A stretch of DNA of 64,000 nucleotides from Nocardia crassostreae (GCF_001613405.1 NZ_BDCH01000023.1:223530-287529), one strand, 5' to 3'. Shown: positions 9,789 through 19,256, numbered from the stretch's first letter. The notes: generated by a model not told the origin, from the letters alone. Made by a program: numbers and translations.

Positions 9789-10600
9789 CTACTTGAGCCC
9801 CGAGCGCACGAAGGCGTTGACGATATGGCGCTGCAGCAGCAGATACAGCAGCAGCACCGGCAGGCAGGCGAGGCTGGCGACGGCCATCATCGGTCCCCAT
9901 TGCTCCCCCTCGGTGCCCATGAAACTGCGCAGGCCCAGCTGCAGCACGCTATTGGATTGCCGCAGCACCACCGCGGGCCAGAAGTACTCGTTCCAGGCAT
10001 TGATGAACAGCAGAATGGTCAGCGCGGCCAGGGCCGGACGCAGATTCGGGACCACCACCGTCCACAGGATCGACCACGAGGACCGGCCGTCGATCTTGGC
10101 CGCCGCAATGAGCTCCTTCGGGAACGCCGCCATGTGCTGGCGCAGCAGCAGCACCCCCAGCGCCGAGCACAGGGTCGGAACCACCACGCCGATCAGCGAA
10201 TTGAGCAGACCCAGATCGCTGAGCAGGATGTAGTTGGGCAGCATGGTCACCTGGAACGGCACCAGCCAGGTGCCGACGAACGCCAGATACAGCAGCCGCT
10301 GCAAGGGGAAGGTGTACATGGCGAGGCGTAGGAGGCCAGCAGCGCGACCAGCAGCTGCCCGGTCGCCGCCAGGGCCGCCACGAAGAAGGTGTTCGCCAGC
10401 AGGCCGACGATATCCACCTTGTCCGCCGCATCGCCGTAGTTGGCCAGCGACAGCGGCCACGGCAGCGGTGACAGCGAGGTGACGTCCTCGGGGCGGCGCA
10501 GCGCGGTGGCGAACAACCAGTAGATGGGGAAGACGCACACCAGCGCCGTGAGGGTGAGCAGCAGGTGGCTGCCGAGCGTGCGGAGCCGGTCAATCGTCAT
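9789..10600 (-). pseudogene. Carbohydrate ABC transporter permease, MalG/UgpE type (single-base frameshift)
   Basis: The N-terminal part (from MTIDRLRTL at 10600) and C-terminal part (from MYTFPLQRLL) lie in different frames that join at about 10324. There TACGCC is followed by TCGCC where TTCGCC would restore the frame; one T is missing. The repaired protein is 270 residues with about six membrane helices and the EAA-loop-like sequence AAAKIDG..SWSILWTVVVPNL. Its start overlaps the upstream permease stop by 11 bases, with AAGGTGG as ribosome site. Either the transporter is inactivated or the base was lost during sequencing. Confidence 0.85.
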
Positions 10601-11576
10601 GGAAGGCCACCTTTTCCGAGATCCACACCAGCACAACCGCAATGACGCCGAACCCGAGGAACAGCAGCACCCCCGCCGCGGCGCTGAGCCCGGCGTCGAA
10701 GCTGTGGAAGGCGTAATCCCAGAGCAGGTAATAGATATTGGTCGTGGCCTGCGCGGGCCCGCCTTGGGTCATGGTGTCGATGAGCGGGAAAGTGAGTGTG
10801 GGACTGAGCAAAACCGTGTTCAGCACCAGGAACATCAGCGTGGGCGAGAGCAGCGGCAACGTGATCCACCGCCGGATCTGCCCGGCATCGGCCCCGTCCA
10901 CCCGGGCCGCCTCGTCGTAATCGCTACTGATACCGGCCAACCCGGCCCACACCACCAGCATGGCGAACCCGACCAGATGCCAGCCCGCGATCACAACGAT
11001 CACCCGCGGCGCGGTGGCCGCGTCATACACCCAGTTGCGATCCGACCCGAGCACCTGCCCCACCGCACCCGCCCCCGGATGCAACAGCCACCGCCACACC
11101 GCCGCCGCAGCCACCGGCGCGACCAGGAACGGCGCGAACGCCAGCGCCTGATACACCGTCCGGGCCCGTCCACCCACCCTCCGGCACGCCAGGGCGATGA
11201 CCAGCGGCAGCAACACGGTGAACGGCAGCAGTCCCGCGATCAGCGCCACGGTGCGCCAGATCGAGTCACCGAACGACGGAAGCTCCAGCAGCCGTTCGTA
11301 ATTCCCGATGCCAACCGCCCGTGCGGGCGAAGTGGGCATCAGATTCCACGAATAGGTCGACAACTCGAACGCCTGCACCAACGGCCGATACGTCCAGACG
11401 ATCAGCAACACCACCGCGGGCGCGAGATACAGGTAGGGCACCGCCCGCCGCAGCATGTTGCTGCGGCGCGCGACACGCACCCGGGGCTTTCGAGCCGAAG
11501 CCCCTGAGCGCACTTGGGGTTTCAGGGGCGGAGCCCCTGAGAGCCCCCGAGAGTTGGGGTATTCGAGGACGAACAT
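10590..11576 (-). CDS. Carbohydrate ABC transporter permease, MalF/UgpA type
   Basis: A 328-residue inner-membrane permease with about six helices and the cytoplasmic EAA loop (SDYDEAARVDGADAGQ). It pairs with the downstream MalG-type permease. The ATG at 11576 shares one base with the stop of the binding-protein gene (TGATG), indicating translational coupling. The first 30 or so residues are encoded by a GC-rich inverted repeat (GGGGCGGAGCCCC core) and look like an acquired extension; initiation at the Met just before LRRAVPYLYLAP is an alternative. Confidence 0.9.
   Translation of the reverse strand: MFVLEYPNSRGLSGAPPLKPQVRSGASARKPRVRVARRSNMLRRAVPYLYLAPAVVLLIVWTYRPLVQAFELSTYSWNLMPTSPARAVGIGNYERLLELPSFGDSIWRTVALIAGLLPFTVLLPLVIALACRRVGGRARTVYQALAFAPFLVAPVAAAAVWRWLLHPGAGAVGQVLGSDRNWVYDAATAPRVIVVIAGWHLVGFAMLVVWAGLAGISSDYDEAARVDGADAGQIRRWITLPLLSPTLMFLVLNTVLLSPTLTFPLIDTMTQGGPAQATTNIYYLLWDYAFHSFDAGLSAAAGVLLFLGFGVIAVVLVWISEKVAFHDD
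11521..11548. repeat. GC-rich palindromic repeat, GGGGCGGAGCCCC core
   Basis: CAGGGGCGGAGCCCCTG forms a near-perfect short inverted repeat inside the 5' end of the permease gene. The same GGGGCGGAGCCCC-like core occurs in the hairpin at 30393-30438. It looks like a dispersed small repeat that has been read into the permease N-terminus. Confidence 0.6.
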
Positions 11577-12940
11577 CAGGGCAGCAGCTTGGCGCCCGCG
11601 TCCCGGGCGGCGCTGAGGGTGGACTGTGGCTCCTTGCCCTGGAACACGATCGATTCGACCGCCTCCATCATGCCGTCGCGAATCTGCAGATAGCTGTTGC
11701 CGGGCATGGAGATCCACGGTTCCATGCGCTCGAGCTGTGCGATATTCGGTGCGAGCAGGCCGTTCTGCTTGTACCACGCCTGCAACCCATTGGGGTCGTC
11801 GAGCAGCCCGGTGCGCAGCGGCAGGTAGCCGATGCCCTGAGAGATCTTGGTGTAGGCGGCCTCACTGGTGAGGAAGCCGATCAGCTCCCAGGCTGCGCGC
11901 TGCTTGACCGGATCGCTGGACAGGATGTGCAGTCCGGCACCGGAATTGGTGGGGATCGTGGTCTTGCCGTCGAAGCTGGGCATGGCGGCCGAGCGCAGAT
12001 CCCACTTGTCCTTGGCGCCCGTGACGAAGGTGCCTTGTAAGGCGCTCGATTCCAGGATCATGCCCACCTCACCGCGCGCGAAGGCCTCGTACCCCTGCTT
12101 CTGGTCGAGCTTGGGCATGGCCCCGGTGTCGACCAGTTGCTGCCCCATGCGCGCCACCTCGACCACCGGCTGATCGGCGAAGGTGAGCTTGCTGCGATCC
12201 TCGGAGATCACCCGGCCGCCATTGGAGCGAACCATGGACTGGAAGCACCAGTCCTTGGCGGTCTTGGTGAGGCAGTCGATGTACACCCCGCCCTTACCGG
12301 TCTTCTCGGCAATGGCCCTCCCGGCCTCGGCCACCTGCGCCCAGGTGCTCGGCGACGCAGCCGGATCCAGTCCGGCCTGCTCGAAAAGCGTTGCGTTGTA
12401 GTAGAGCACGGGCGTCGACAGCACGAACGGCACGCCGTAGGTGTGACCGTCCCAATCGCTGAGCGTGTGGGCCTTGGGGGCGTACGGGTACTTCACGCCG
12501 TCGAAGGTGCGCTGCAGATCCTGCTTGCCGAAGAGAGTGTCGAGCGGTTTGGCGCCCAGCTGGTGGATGGTGAAATCCAGGTCGCTGAACCCGATCTGGG
12601 CCACATCGGGCGGATTGCCCGCCACGATCTGGCTCTGAATGCTGGAGATGGTGTCGGTGGTCGGGTTGGGGCTGTTGCCCTGCGGCTTCTGCGCGGTCAC
12701 CGTGATATTCGGGTGCTCGGCACGGAACTGCTCGATCAAGGCATTGAAGGTATCGGTCCAGGCCCCGGCCAGGCCGTAGTTGTAGGACTCGAACACGATC
12801 GACACTTGCTGGTGCGGTTCCAGTTCCGGAATCGGGGACACCGTCGGGGAATCCGTCTCGCTGGAGGCGCCGATACCGCAGGCGGTCAGCGCGACCAGTG
12901 CGGCGGTCACCAGGCCCAGCAGGGGCACGGTGCGTTTCAC
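11576..12940 (-). CDS. ABC transporter substrate-binding lipoprotein (UgpB/MalE-like)
   Basis: 454 residues. The N-terminus is a lipoprotein signal peptide (basic KR, hydrophobic core, lipobox LTAC), so the mature protein is anchored outside the membrane. The remainder is an extracellular solute-binding protein family 1 domain: a GNPPDVAQIGFSD block and a C-terminal WELIGFLTSEAA..GYLPLRTG block resemble sn-glycerol-3-phosphate/sugar binders. GTG start at 12940 with GAGGAGAGA upstream. It sits between the ATPase and the two permeases, completing an importer. The ligand is not determined by sequence alone. Confidence 0.92.
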   Translation of the reverse strand: MKRTVPLLGLVTAALVALTACGIGASSETDSPTVSPIPELEPHQQVSIVFESYNYGLAGAWTDTFNALIEQFRAEHPNITVTAQKPQGNSPNPTTDTISSIQSQIVAGNPPDVAQIGFSDLDFTIHQLGAKPLDTLFGKQDLQRTFDGVKYPYAPKAHTLSDWDGHTYGVPFVLSTPVLYYNATLFEQAGLDPAASPSTWAQVAEAGRAIAEKTGKGGVYIDCLTKTAKDWCFQSMVRSNGGRVISEDRSKLTFADQPVVEVARMGQQLVDTGAMPKLDQKQGYEAFARGEVGMILESSALQGTFVTGAKDKWDLRSAAMPSFDGKTTIPTNSGAGLHILSSDPVKQRAAWELIGFLTSEAAYTKISQGIGYLPLRTGLLDDPNGLQAWYKQNGLLAPNIAQLERMEPWISMPGNSYLQIRDGMMEAVESIVFQGKEPQSTLSAARDAGAKLLP

Positions 12941-12980
12941 TTCTCTCTCCTCATCGGGTGGTGCAGTGGGTTTCCGGCCG

Positions 12981-14122
12981 CTAGGCGGCATCGGTCTCGG
13001 GGGTTTCGCCGGGCACGGGCGCCACGACCGCGGCGGGTGGCCGCCAGGTGAGGCGCTGACCGGACTCCGGATCGAACAGGTGGATATCGGAGGGGTCGAC
13101 CGCGAAGCCGATGGCCTCGCCGACCCGGGCGCCCGCCGGGCGCGGTGCGCGGGCGACAGCATTCCGGCCGCCGTAGCGCCGACCCGGACGTGGACGAGCT
13201 CCTCGCTGCCGAGGTTCTCGACCATGGTCACTTCTCCGCGAATCGCGCTGGGGCCCGCGGTGATACGGAGCTTCTCCGGGCGGATGCCCGCGATGACGGG
13301 CGTGGCGGCGTCCTCGTCGGTCTCGATGCCCAGGGGCGCGTCGATCCCATCGGCCGTGACCCGCAGACCGTCCGCGTGCCGCGCGACCACGGCCGGGAAC
13401 AGGTTCATCGGCGGGGATCCGAGGAACCCGGCCACAAAGGTGGAGCGGGGCCGGTCGTAGAGCTCCTCGGGCGTGCCGACCTGTTCCACCCGGCCGCCCT
13501 CGAGCAGCGCGATGCGGGTGGCCATGGTCATGGCCTCGACCTGATCGTGGGTGACGTAGACGAATGTCGCGCCCAGGCGGCGGTGCAGTGCGATCAGCTC
13601 GGCGCGAGTCGCGCTGCGCAGCTTGGCATCCAGATTCGACAGCGGCTCGTCCATGAGGAAGGCGCCCGGATCGCGCACCATGGCGCGGGCCAGGGCCACA
13701 CGCTGGCGCTGGCCGCCCGACAGCGCCGCCGGGCGGCGGTCGAGCAGCTCCGACAGTTCCAGCGTCGCCGCCACCTCCGCGACCCGGGCGGCGATGGCGG
13801 CGCGGCGCTGCCGTCGCGCCCGCAGCGGAAATCCGATGTTCTTCGCCACCGTCAAATGCGGATACAGCGCATAACTCTGGAACACCATCGCCAGATCCCG
13901 CCGCTGCGGCGGCGCGTCGGTGATATCCGTGCCGTCCAGCAGAATTCGGCCCGCACTCGGATCCTCCAGTCCGGCGATCATCCGCAGCAGCGTCGATTTA
14001 CCGCAGCCGCTCGGGCCGAGCAGAACCAGGAATTCACCGTCGGCGATATCCAAACTCACCGCGTTCACCGCATCGGTGCCGCCGAATCGTTTGGAGATCG
14101 CATCGAGGTACAGCCGCGCCAC
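12981..14122 (-). pseudogene. ABC transporter ATP-binding protein, UgpC/MsmX type (single-base frameshift)
   Basis: Walker A GPSGCGKST, signature LSGGQRQRVALARA, Walker B FLMDEPLSNLDAKLR and the H-loop VTHDQ are intact, followed by the C-terminal TOBE-type regulatory domain (IRPEKLRI). At about 13161-13166 the frame shifts: adding one base before AATGCT restores the C-terminal end (ARAPRPAG..VDPSDIHLFDP) and a stop at 12981, giving 380 residues, normal for the family. As it stands the frame runs into the binding-protein gene. GTG start at 14122 with GGAG upstream; first gene of the importer operon. Confidence 0.85.
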
Positions 14123-14319
14123 TACCGCTCCTTCGGGTCGACCGATTTCGGCACACAAGTCACGCGGTCAGTCTCGGCCGGATCCCCGCGATTACGACCC
14201 GGCGATAGTGAACGTCAATCGGTCCAATCGAGTCACCACAGCAGTCGTGCGCGACCGTGACCGCTCGGTGAGGGTGGTGGCGACGACGATCGGGTTTCGG
14301 TATTCGACAGGGGCCGACC

Positions 14320-15258
14320 ATGAGCGAGTTCTCCGTGCGGGTAGCCGGGCGCCGTGACGAGGCAGAGGATGTCTTCTCCCTGGTACTGGCGGCGTGCGAC
14401 GGCGACGCGCTGCCGGAGTGGGCGCCGGGCGCGCACATCGATGTACGCGCCGGAGCGGCCGGAGTGCGGCAGTATTCGCTGTGCGGCGATCCCGGCGACC
14501 GGGAGTTGTGGCAGATCGCGGTCTTGCACGAACCCGGCGGCCGCGGCGGATCGGCACATCTGTTCCGCACCGCGCGGCCAGGCGCCGAATTTCGAGTTTC
14601 CGCGCCCCGCAACAATTTCGAGCTCGTCCCGCACCCGTCCTACGTGTTCGTGGCGGGCGGCATCGGCATCACCCCGCTGCTGCCGATGCTGGCGGCCGCC
14701 ACGGCGGCGCACGCCCGCTGGCGCCTGTTCTACGGCGCGCGCACCCGCGCCCATATGGCCTTCGCCGACCATCTCGCCGCGCGCTATCCCGAGGTGACCC
14801 TGATCCCGCAGGATCGCGACGGACTGCTGCCGCTGTCCCGCATCCTCGACGGCGCCGGTGACGCCGAAATCTATTGCTGCGGAACGGAACCCCTGCTGGC
14901 AGCCATCGAACACCAGGGCGACGAACGCGGATTGACCATTCACACCGAACGTTTCGCGCCGCGCCCGGTCACCGCGCGCCCCACCCCCGACCACGAATTC
15001 GAGGTCCGCCTGGCAAGCACGGGCGCCACCCACCGCATCGGTCCCAAGCAATCCATCGCCGACGTCCTCGAGGCAGCGGGCATCGACGTCATCACCTCCT
15101 GCCGCGAAGGCACCTGCGGCAGTTGCGAAACCACGGTCTTGGACGGCGATATCGACCACCGCGACGCCATCCTCACCCCCGCCGAACGCGCCCGCGGCAA
15201 CACCATGATGCTCTGCGTCTCCCGCGCCAATTCCCCCACGCTCGTCCTGGACCTCTGA
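14320..15258 (+). CDS. Phthalate-dioxygenase-reductase-type oxidoreductase (FMN, NAD, 2Fe-2S)
   Basis: 312 residues in three parts: a flavin-binding barrel (RQYSLCGDP), a nucleotide-binding domain (VFVAGGIGITPLLPML, then IYCCGTEPLL) and a C-terminal plant-type [2Fe-2S] ferredoxin with SCREGTCGSCETTVLDG. Such proteins pass electrons from NAD(P)H to an oxygenase. No oxygenase of the Rieske type is adjacent; the P450 at 16-17 kb is the closest possible partner but lies on the opposite strand. It is divergent from the ABC operon across about 200 bases that should contain both promoters. Confidence 0.92.
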   Translation: MSEFSVRVAGRRDEAEDVFSLVLAACDGDALPEWAPGAHIDVRAGAAGVRQYSLCGDPGDRELWQIAVLHEPGGRGGSAHLFRTARPGAEFRVSAPRNNFELVPHPSYVFVAGGIGITPLLPMLAAATAAHARWRLFYGARTRAHMAFADHLAARYPEVTLIPQDRDGLLPLSRILDGAGDAEIYCCGTEPLLAAIEHQGDERGLTIHTERFAPRPVTARPTPDHEFEVRLASTGATHRIGPKQSIADVLEAAGIDVITSCREGTCGSCETTVLDGDIDHRDAILTPAERARGNTMMLCVSRANSPTLVLDL

Positions 15259-15299
15259 CCCAGCCCCGCTTCGATGTATCTCGAGAAGAAAGATCAAGA

Positions 15300-15983
15300 A
15301 TGAGGAAAACCGCTGCGGCGACCCTACTGCTGGCCGCCGCACTAGGTATCACCGCTGTGCCCGCAACGGCCCACGCGGACGACGCCGCCATCAACTACGC
15401 CGCCACCGCCACCGAGACCTCCACGATCATCCGGAGCGATGCCGGTTCGATGGTCGTCGAGGATGGTGTCTTCAAGATCAAGGCTGCCAATGGCGCCACG
15501 GTCGCGGGCACCGAGCTGAAGTTCCGCGTGGACGATTTCGAGTTCCCGATCGCCGCGGAGATCACCGATCGGACCGCCACCCTGACTCCGGAGTTCACTC
15601 AGGAGAAGGCCGTCTACAAGCTGGTCGCGCTGCCCTACGAGAACGTCGCGCCGTGGAAGTCCGAGTACGACCGTGAGGTCGCCGCCTGGTCCCGCCTGAC
15701 CAGCACCATCTCCATGGGCGCCACCATCGGCACCCTGGCCGGTGGCATCGGCGGCGCGGCCCTGGGCTGCGTCATCGGCGCCGGTGTCGCCTTCGCCGCC
15801 ACCACCCCGCTGCTGCTCATGTTCGGCGCGGGCCCACTCGGCGGCTGCCTCGTCGGCGCCAGCCTCGTCGGCTTCCTGGGCACCCTCGCCGGTCAGATCT
15901 TCGTAACCGCCCCGGTCGCCATCCTGGCCGCGATCCAGTACTTCACCACGATCAACCAGCCCTTCACCGCCCCGGCGAAATAG
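15300..15983 (+). CDS. Secreted protein with Gly-rich hydrophobic C-terminus, function unknown
   Basis: 227 residues beginning with a clear signal peptide (MRKTAAATLLLAAALG, cleavage expected after AHA). A soluble region follows (about residues 30-140), then a C-terminal region of two hydrophobic Gly/Ala-rich segments resembling glycine-zipper membrane helices. This signal peptide plus Gly-zipper layout is familiar from actinobacterial secreted proteins of unknown function. It starts 41 bases after the reductase gene and is followed by a strong terminator. Confidence 0.8.
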   Translation: MRKTAAATLLLAAALGITAVPATAHADDAAINYAATATETSTIIRSDAGSMVVEDGVFKIKAANGATVAGTELKFRVDDFEFPIAAEITDRTATLTPEFTQEKAVYKLVALPYENVAPWKSEYDREVAAWSRLTSTISMGATIGTLAGGIGGAALGCVIGAGVAFAATTPLLLMFGAGPLGGCLVGASLVGFLGTLAGQIFVTAPVAILAAIQYFTTINQPFTAPAK

Positions 15984-15991
15984 GCTGGTAG

Positions 15992-16009
15992 CCCGGCGAG
16001 CTCGCCGGG
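15992..16009. repeat. Perfect palindrome downstream of secreted-protein gene
   Basis: CCCGGCGAGCTCGCCGGG is a perfect 9+9 inverted repeat a few bases after the stop codon; it lies just before the larger terminator hairpin and may contribute to termination. Confidence 0.5.
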
Positions 16010-16016
16010 GGACATC

Positions 16017-16048
16017 GACCCCGCCCGGTCACCCGGGCGGGGTCTTTT
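16017..16048. terminator. Intrinsic terminator between convergent genes
   Basis: A perfect 12-bp stem (GACCCCGCCCGG with its complement) around a 4-base loop is followed by TTTT on the plus strand. It lies between the plus-strand secreted-protein gene and the end of the minus-strand P450. Confidence 0.85.
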
Positions 16049-17278
16049 CACCCGATGCGGACCGGCAGTGTGCGTGGGCCCCGCTGGCCGCGGATCAAGG
16101 GGTTGGCGATGCGCAGTGGCTCGCCCTCGCGGGTCAGGTGGGGGACGCGTTCTGCCAGGACCTGCAGGGCGATTCGGGATTCCAGGCGGGCCAGGGTGTT
16201 GCCTACGCAGTAGTGGATGCCGGTGCCGAAGCCGACGTGGTCCTTGGTGTTGCGGTCGAGGCGGAATTCGTGGGGGGGCTTCCCAGTGGCGGGGGTCGCG
16301 GTTGGCGGAGCCGAGGAGGGCCAGGACGCGGGAGCCAGCGGGGAGGGGGACGCCGTGGAGGGTGGTTTCGGTGGTGACGGTGCGGAGCAGGGCCTGGGCG
16401 GGGTTGTCGTAGCGCAGGGTTTCCTCGATGGCGGCGCCCGCTTGTTTGGGGTCCTCGGCGAGGCGGTACCACAGGTCGTTGTCCAGGAGGGCGAGCACGG
16501 TATTGGTCATCAGGTCGGTGGTGGGGGTGTTGCCGTCGACCAGTAGCAGGATGCAGAAGATGACCAGGTCGGTGGTGGTCGGGGCGTCGGAGTCGCCCGC
16601 TGTCAGGAGGATGCTGATCGGATCCTCGCCGGGGTGCTGGCGACGGCGGCGGACCAGGCCGGTGGTGTAGGCGCCGACGGCGAGGCCGCCGGTGACCACG
16701 CGCGCCGATCCGTTCTCGCGCAGGCCGCCGATCAGGCGATCGGACCAGCGCCGGAAATCGGCGCGGCGCCGGGGCGGAATATTCATGAGTTCGGTGAACA
16801 CCATGGTCGGCAGGGGCCGGGCGAGGGCGGCGACGAGATCCACCGGCGTTCCGTCGGCGGCCGCGGCGATCATCCGATCCACCAGGTCCTCGGCATTCAC
16901 GCGAATACGGTTCTCCCACTCCTCGATTCGCCGCGGGGTGAACACGCGGCCCACCTTCTTGCGCAGGGCGGCGTGCTCCGGCGGATCGACGGTCACCACC
17001 GTGCGCGGCATGCGCCGCCGGATCAGCGCGGACAGCAGGCGCGACGCGCCCGAGCCCAGATCGTTCGCGGCGACCTCCGTGCGGTCGCGGCGGGAGGAGA
17101 ACAGGTGCGGATCACGTAGCACCGCATTGACGTCGTCGTAGCGGCTCACGATCCACATGCCCGGTGTCGTTGCCGGATGCACCGGCGCGGTCTCCCGCAA
17201 CCAGGCGTAATAGGGATACGGATCGAGGATGAATGCGGGATCGTCGAGGTCGAACCGAGGTGCGATGACAGTGTCCAC
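16048..17278 (-). pseudogene. Cytochrome P450 (single-base frameshift in a homopolymer)
   Basis: The N-terminal three quarters hold the I-helix region, the K-helix EETLRYDNP (ExxR) and PERF-like sequence. At 16272-16278 there is a run of seven G (C on the coding strand); removing one restores the frame through the heme-binding loop FGTGIHYCVGNTLARLE to a stop at 16048, giving 409 residues, typical of bacterial P450s. GTG start at 17278 with GGGGGAG upstream. As written the heme cysteine is out of frame. The run could be a real inactivation, a phase-variable tract or a read error. Confidence 0.85.
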
Positions 17279-17428
17279 GAGATTGCTCCCCCCACGGAAT
17301 GCGCTCCAGCTACTCCCAGGGTGAGCACATGCCGGTCGGCCCACAAGACCGCGGCGGCCATGAGTCCGAAAACCGCTTTACTTCATGATCGCCGCAGGCA
17401 GGGGCTTTCGCGCTCCGCGCGCACCGCG

Positions 17429-18049
17429 CTACGGCTGGTAGCGCAGCAACCAGACGCGGGGACCGCCGCCGGGCAAGTCGACCGCATTGGTCACCTCGAA
17501 GCCCAATCGCCCGTAGAACGGGAGGTTTTCGGGCTTGGAGGTCTCGAGGTGCACCGGCAGCCGCTCGGCCCGGCAGCGCGACAGCCCCGATTCCACGAGA
17601 TGGCTGCCGTAGCCGCGGCCGCGGAATTCCCGGGCCGTCGCGACGGACAGCAGATGCCAATGCGGTTCCTGCACACCGGAGGCCCAGATCGCGCGGGTCG
17701 CCATGGCGGCGCGGCCGTAGTGCCTGCCGTAGGCGCGCCACAGGGTGGCGCGGTCGGACAGCGACATCGCGGGCGACCGCCGGTGCGGCGCGACCCACAG
17801 CGCGGCGCCGACGATACCGGCCGACTGGTCCACGGCCAGTTCGATGCCATTGCTGGAGGTGTGGGCGTAGCGGGCCTGTAGCTCGAACACCATGTGCTGC
17901 TTCGCCAAACGCGCGGAGGCCTGCGGATGCAGCCACCGGGTCATCGGGTCGTCCACGAACGCGCGAGCCAGCAGTCCGGATACGGTGCGCAGTTCGGCCA
18001 TGGTCCCGGTGCGCACCGGTCGCGCGGCCGTGCGTCCTTCTTCTCTCAC
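17429..18049 (-). CDS. GNAT-family N-acetyltransferase
   Basis: About 206 residues with the acetyl-CoA-binding motif A (ATAREFRGRGYGSHLVE) and the C-terminal motif B region (LPFYGRLGFEV). The GTG at 18049 is chosen because it overlaps the stop of the 35-residue ORF as GTGA, matching the coupling pattern of this operon. The substrate is unknown. It is the last gene of the desaturase operon. Confidence 0.85.
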   Translation of the reverse strand: MREEGRTAARPVRTGTMAELRTVSGLLARAFVDDPMTRWLHPQASARLAKQHMVFELQARYAHTSSNGIELAVDQSAGIVGAALWVAPHRRSPAMSLSDRATLWRAYGRHYGRAAMATRAIWASGVQEPHWHLLSVATAREFRGRGYGSHLVESGLSRCRAERLPVHLETSKPENLPFYGRLGFEVTNAVDLPGGGPRVWLLRYQP

Positions 18050-18153
18050 TTCGACGATGCTACGGCGGCGGTTTCGGTGAGGATGCTCAGGGCGAAGGCC
18101 GCCACACCGGTGACGGCGGCCGTGGCCACGGCGGTGTCGGCATCGCGGCTCAT
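18046..18153 (-). CDS. 35-residue small hydrophobic protein, overlapping both neighbours
   Basis: A short frame encodes MSRDADTAVATAAVTG, then a hydrophobic VAAFALSIL segment, ending AVASSK. Its ATG overlaps the desaturase stop (ATGA at 18150-18153) and its own stop overlaps the acetyltransferase GTG (GTGA at 18046-18049). Such perfect four-base overlaps on both sides are hard to explain unless it is translated. It could be a single membrane-associated helix. No family is recognised. Confidence 0.6.
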   Translation of the reverse strand: MSRDADTAVATAAVTGVAAFALSILTETAAVASSK

Positions 18154-19097
18154 GCGCGGGCCCGCTCCCGGGCCAGGGCGCGGTCACGCTGCTCCTCGAA
18201 ACGCGGAATGCGCACCTGCTCGAGATCGGCGAGAAAGGCGGCCAAACTCTCCCGTGCGCGCTCGCCGCGCGCGGTGAAATCGGTGCGGCCGAAGATGTTC
18301 CACTGCCGGATGACCGGCATCAGCACCTCCTCCAGATGCTGGCGCAGATCGTAGACGCCGTGTTTGGCCATGAGCACGCCATTGCGCCGGAAATTGGGCA
18401 TGCCGGTGCCGGGCATGCGGAAGTTCTCCACAATGGCGTCGATGGCCTCCATGGCCTGGTCCGGTACCAGGTCCAGGGCCGCGCCGCACATGTTCCGGTA
18501 GAAAATCATGTGCAAGTTCTCGTCGGCGGCGATGCGCTGTAGCATGCGATCGGCAATGGGATCGTTGCAGACCTTGCCGGTATTGCGATGGCTCACGCGC
18601 GTGGCCAGCTCCTGAAAGCTCACATAGGCGACCGAGTGCAGGAATCCGGCGTCCTGGGTCTCGGCCGGGGCGCCGAAGCCGCCGGTCATATGCGCCATGC
18701 GGGCGTTCTCGAGCGCGACCGGGTCGACGCCGCGGGTGACGACGAGGTAGTCTCGCAGCACGATGCTGTGCCGGTTCTCCTCGGCCGTCCAGCGGCCCAC
18801 CCAGGTGCCCCACGCGCCGTCCCGGGAGAAGTTCTCGGCGATCTCGCGATGATAGGAGGGCAGGTTGTCCTCGGTGAGCAGATTGGTGATCAACGCCGCC
18901 TTGGCGACCTCGCTCAACCGGGATTGCTCAGGGTCCCAGTCGATTCCGCCGAGAGCGGCGAAGTTGCGCCCATCATCCCAGGGGACATAGTCGTGGGGGT
19001 GCCAGTCCTTGGCGATGGACAGGTGGCGGTCCACGCAGTCGGCGGCCACCGGCTCCAATTCGGTCAGGATCTCTCGCTGAGTCAGCTCCCGCGGCAA
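18150..19097 (-). CDS. Acyl-ACP desaturase (DesA-type, diiron ferritin-like)
   Basis: 315 residues. The two diiron motifs of soluble acyl-ACP desaturases are present, EENRH (about residue 108) and DENLH (about residue 193), with further helical Glu residues (LTEDNLPSYH, SFQELATR). It should introduce a double bond into an acyl chain carried by ACP, as mycobacterial DesA1/DesA2 do. The start is TTG at 19097, supported by GAGGAG seven bases upstream. It has a DosR-box-like site about 90 bases upstream and is followed by the small ORF and GNAT in overlapping arrangement. Confidence 0.9.
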   Translation of the reverse strand: MPRELTQREILTELEPVAADCVDRHLSIAKDWHPHDYVPWDDGRNFAALGGIDWDPEQSRLSEVAKAALITNLLTEDNLPSYHREIAENFSRDGAWGTWVGRWTAEENRHSIVLRDYLVVTRGVDPVALENARMAHMTGGFGAPAETQDAGFLHSVAYVSFQELATRVSHRNTGKVCNDPIADRMLQRIAADENLHMIFYRNMCGAALDLVPDQAMEAIDAIVENFRMPGTGMPNFRRNGVLMAKHGVYDLRQHLEEVLMPVIRQWNIFGRTDFTARGERARESLAAFLADLEQVRIPRFEEQRDRALARERARA

Positions 19098-19186
19098 ACC
19101 GTGCTCCTCGCCCGATATCTCGGTGCTGCGCCGTACAGCAGCAACCTGGTCGCAATCCAGATCACCAGGCGGCGCGAACAGCGGGT

Positions 19187-19201
19187 AGGGCCGAAAGTCC
19201 T
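19187..19201 (-). promoter_or_regulatory. Candidate DosR/DevR-binding box upstream of the desaturase operon
   Basis: On the minus strand the sequence AGGACTTTCGGCCCT matches the mycobacterial DosR box GGGACTTNNGGCCCT at 12 of the 13 fixed positions. It lies 90-104 bases before the desaturase start and next to a DevRS-type pair whose product would bind it. A single box was found; DosR targets often have two. Confidence 0.6.
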
Positions 19202-19256
19202 CGCGGGACCGGGGCGGACGTAGATCACATCCGACAGCCCGGCCGTGAGATCGAAC

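Noticed and set aside
11576..14158. Apparent 860-residue fusion of ABC ATPase and binding protein
   Set aside because: The middle is meaningless Arg/Ser/Pro-rich sequence caused by a one-base frameshift; a lipoprotein start with its own ribosome site lies at 12940 and the repaired ATPase stops at 12981.
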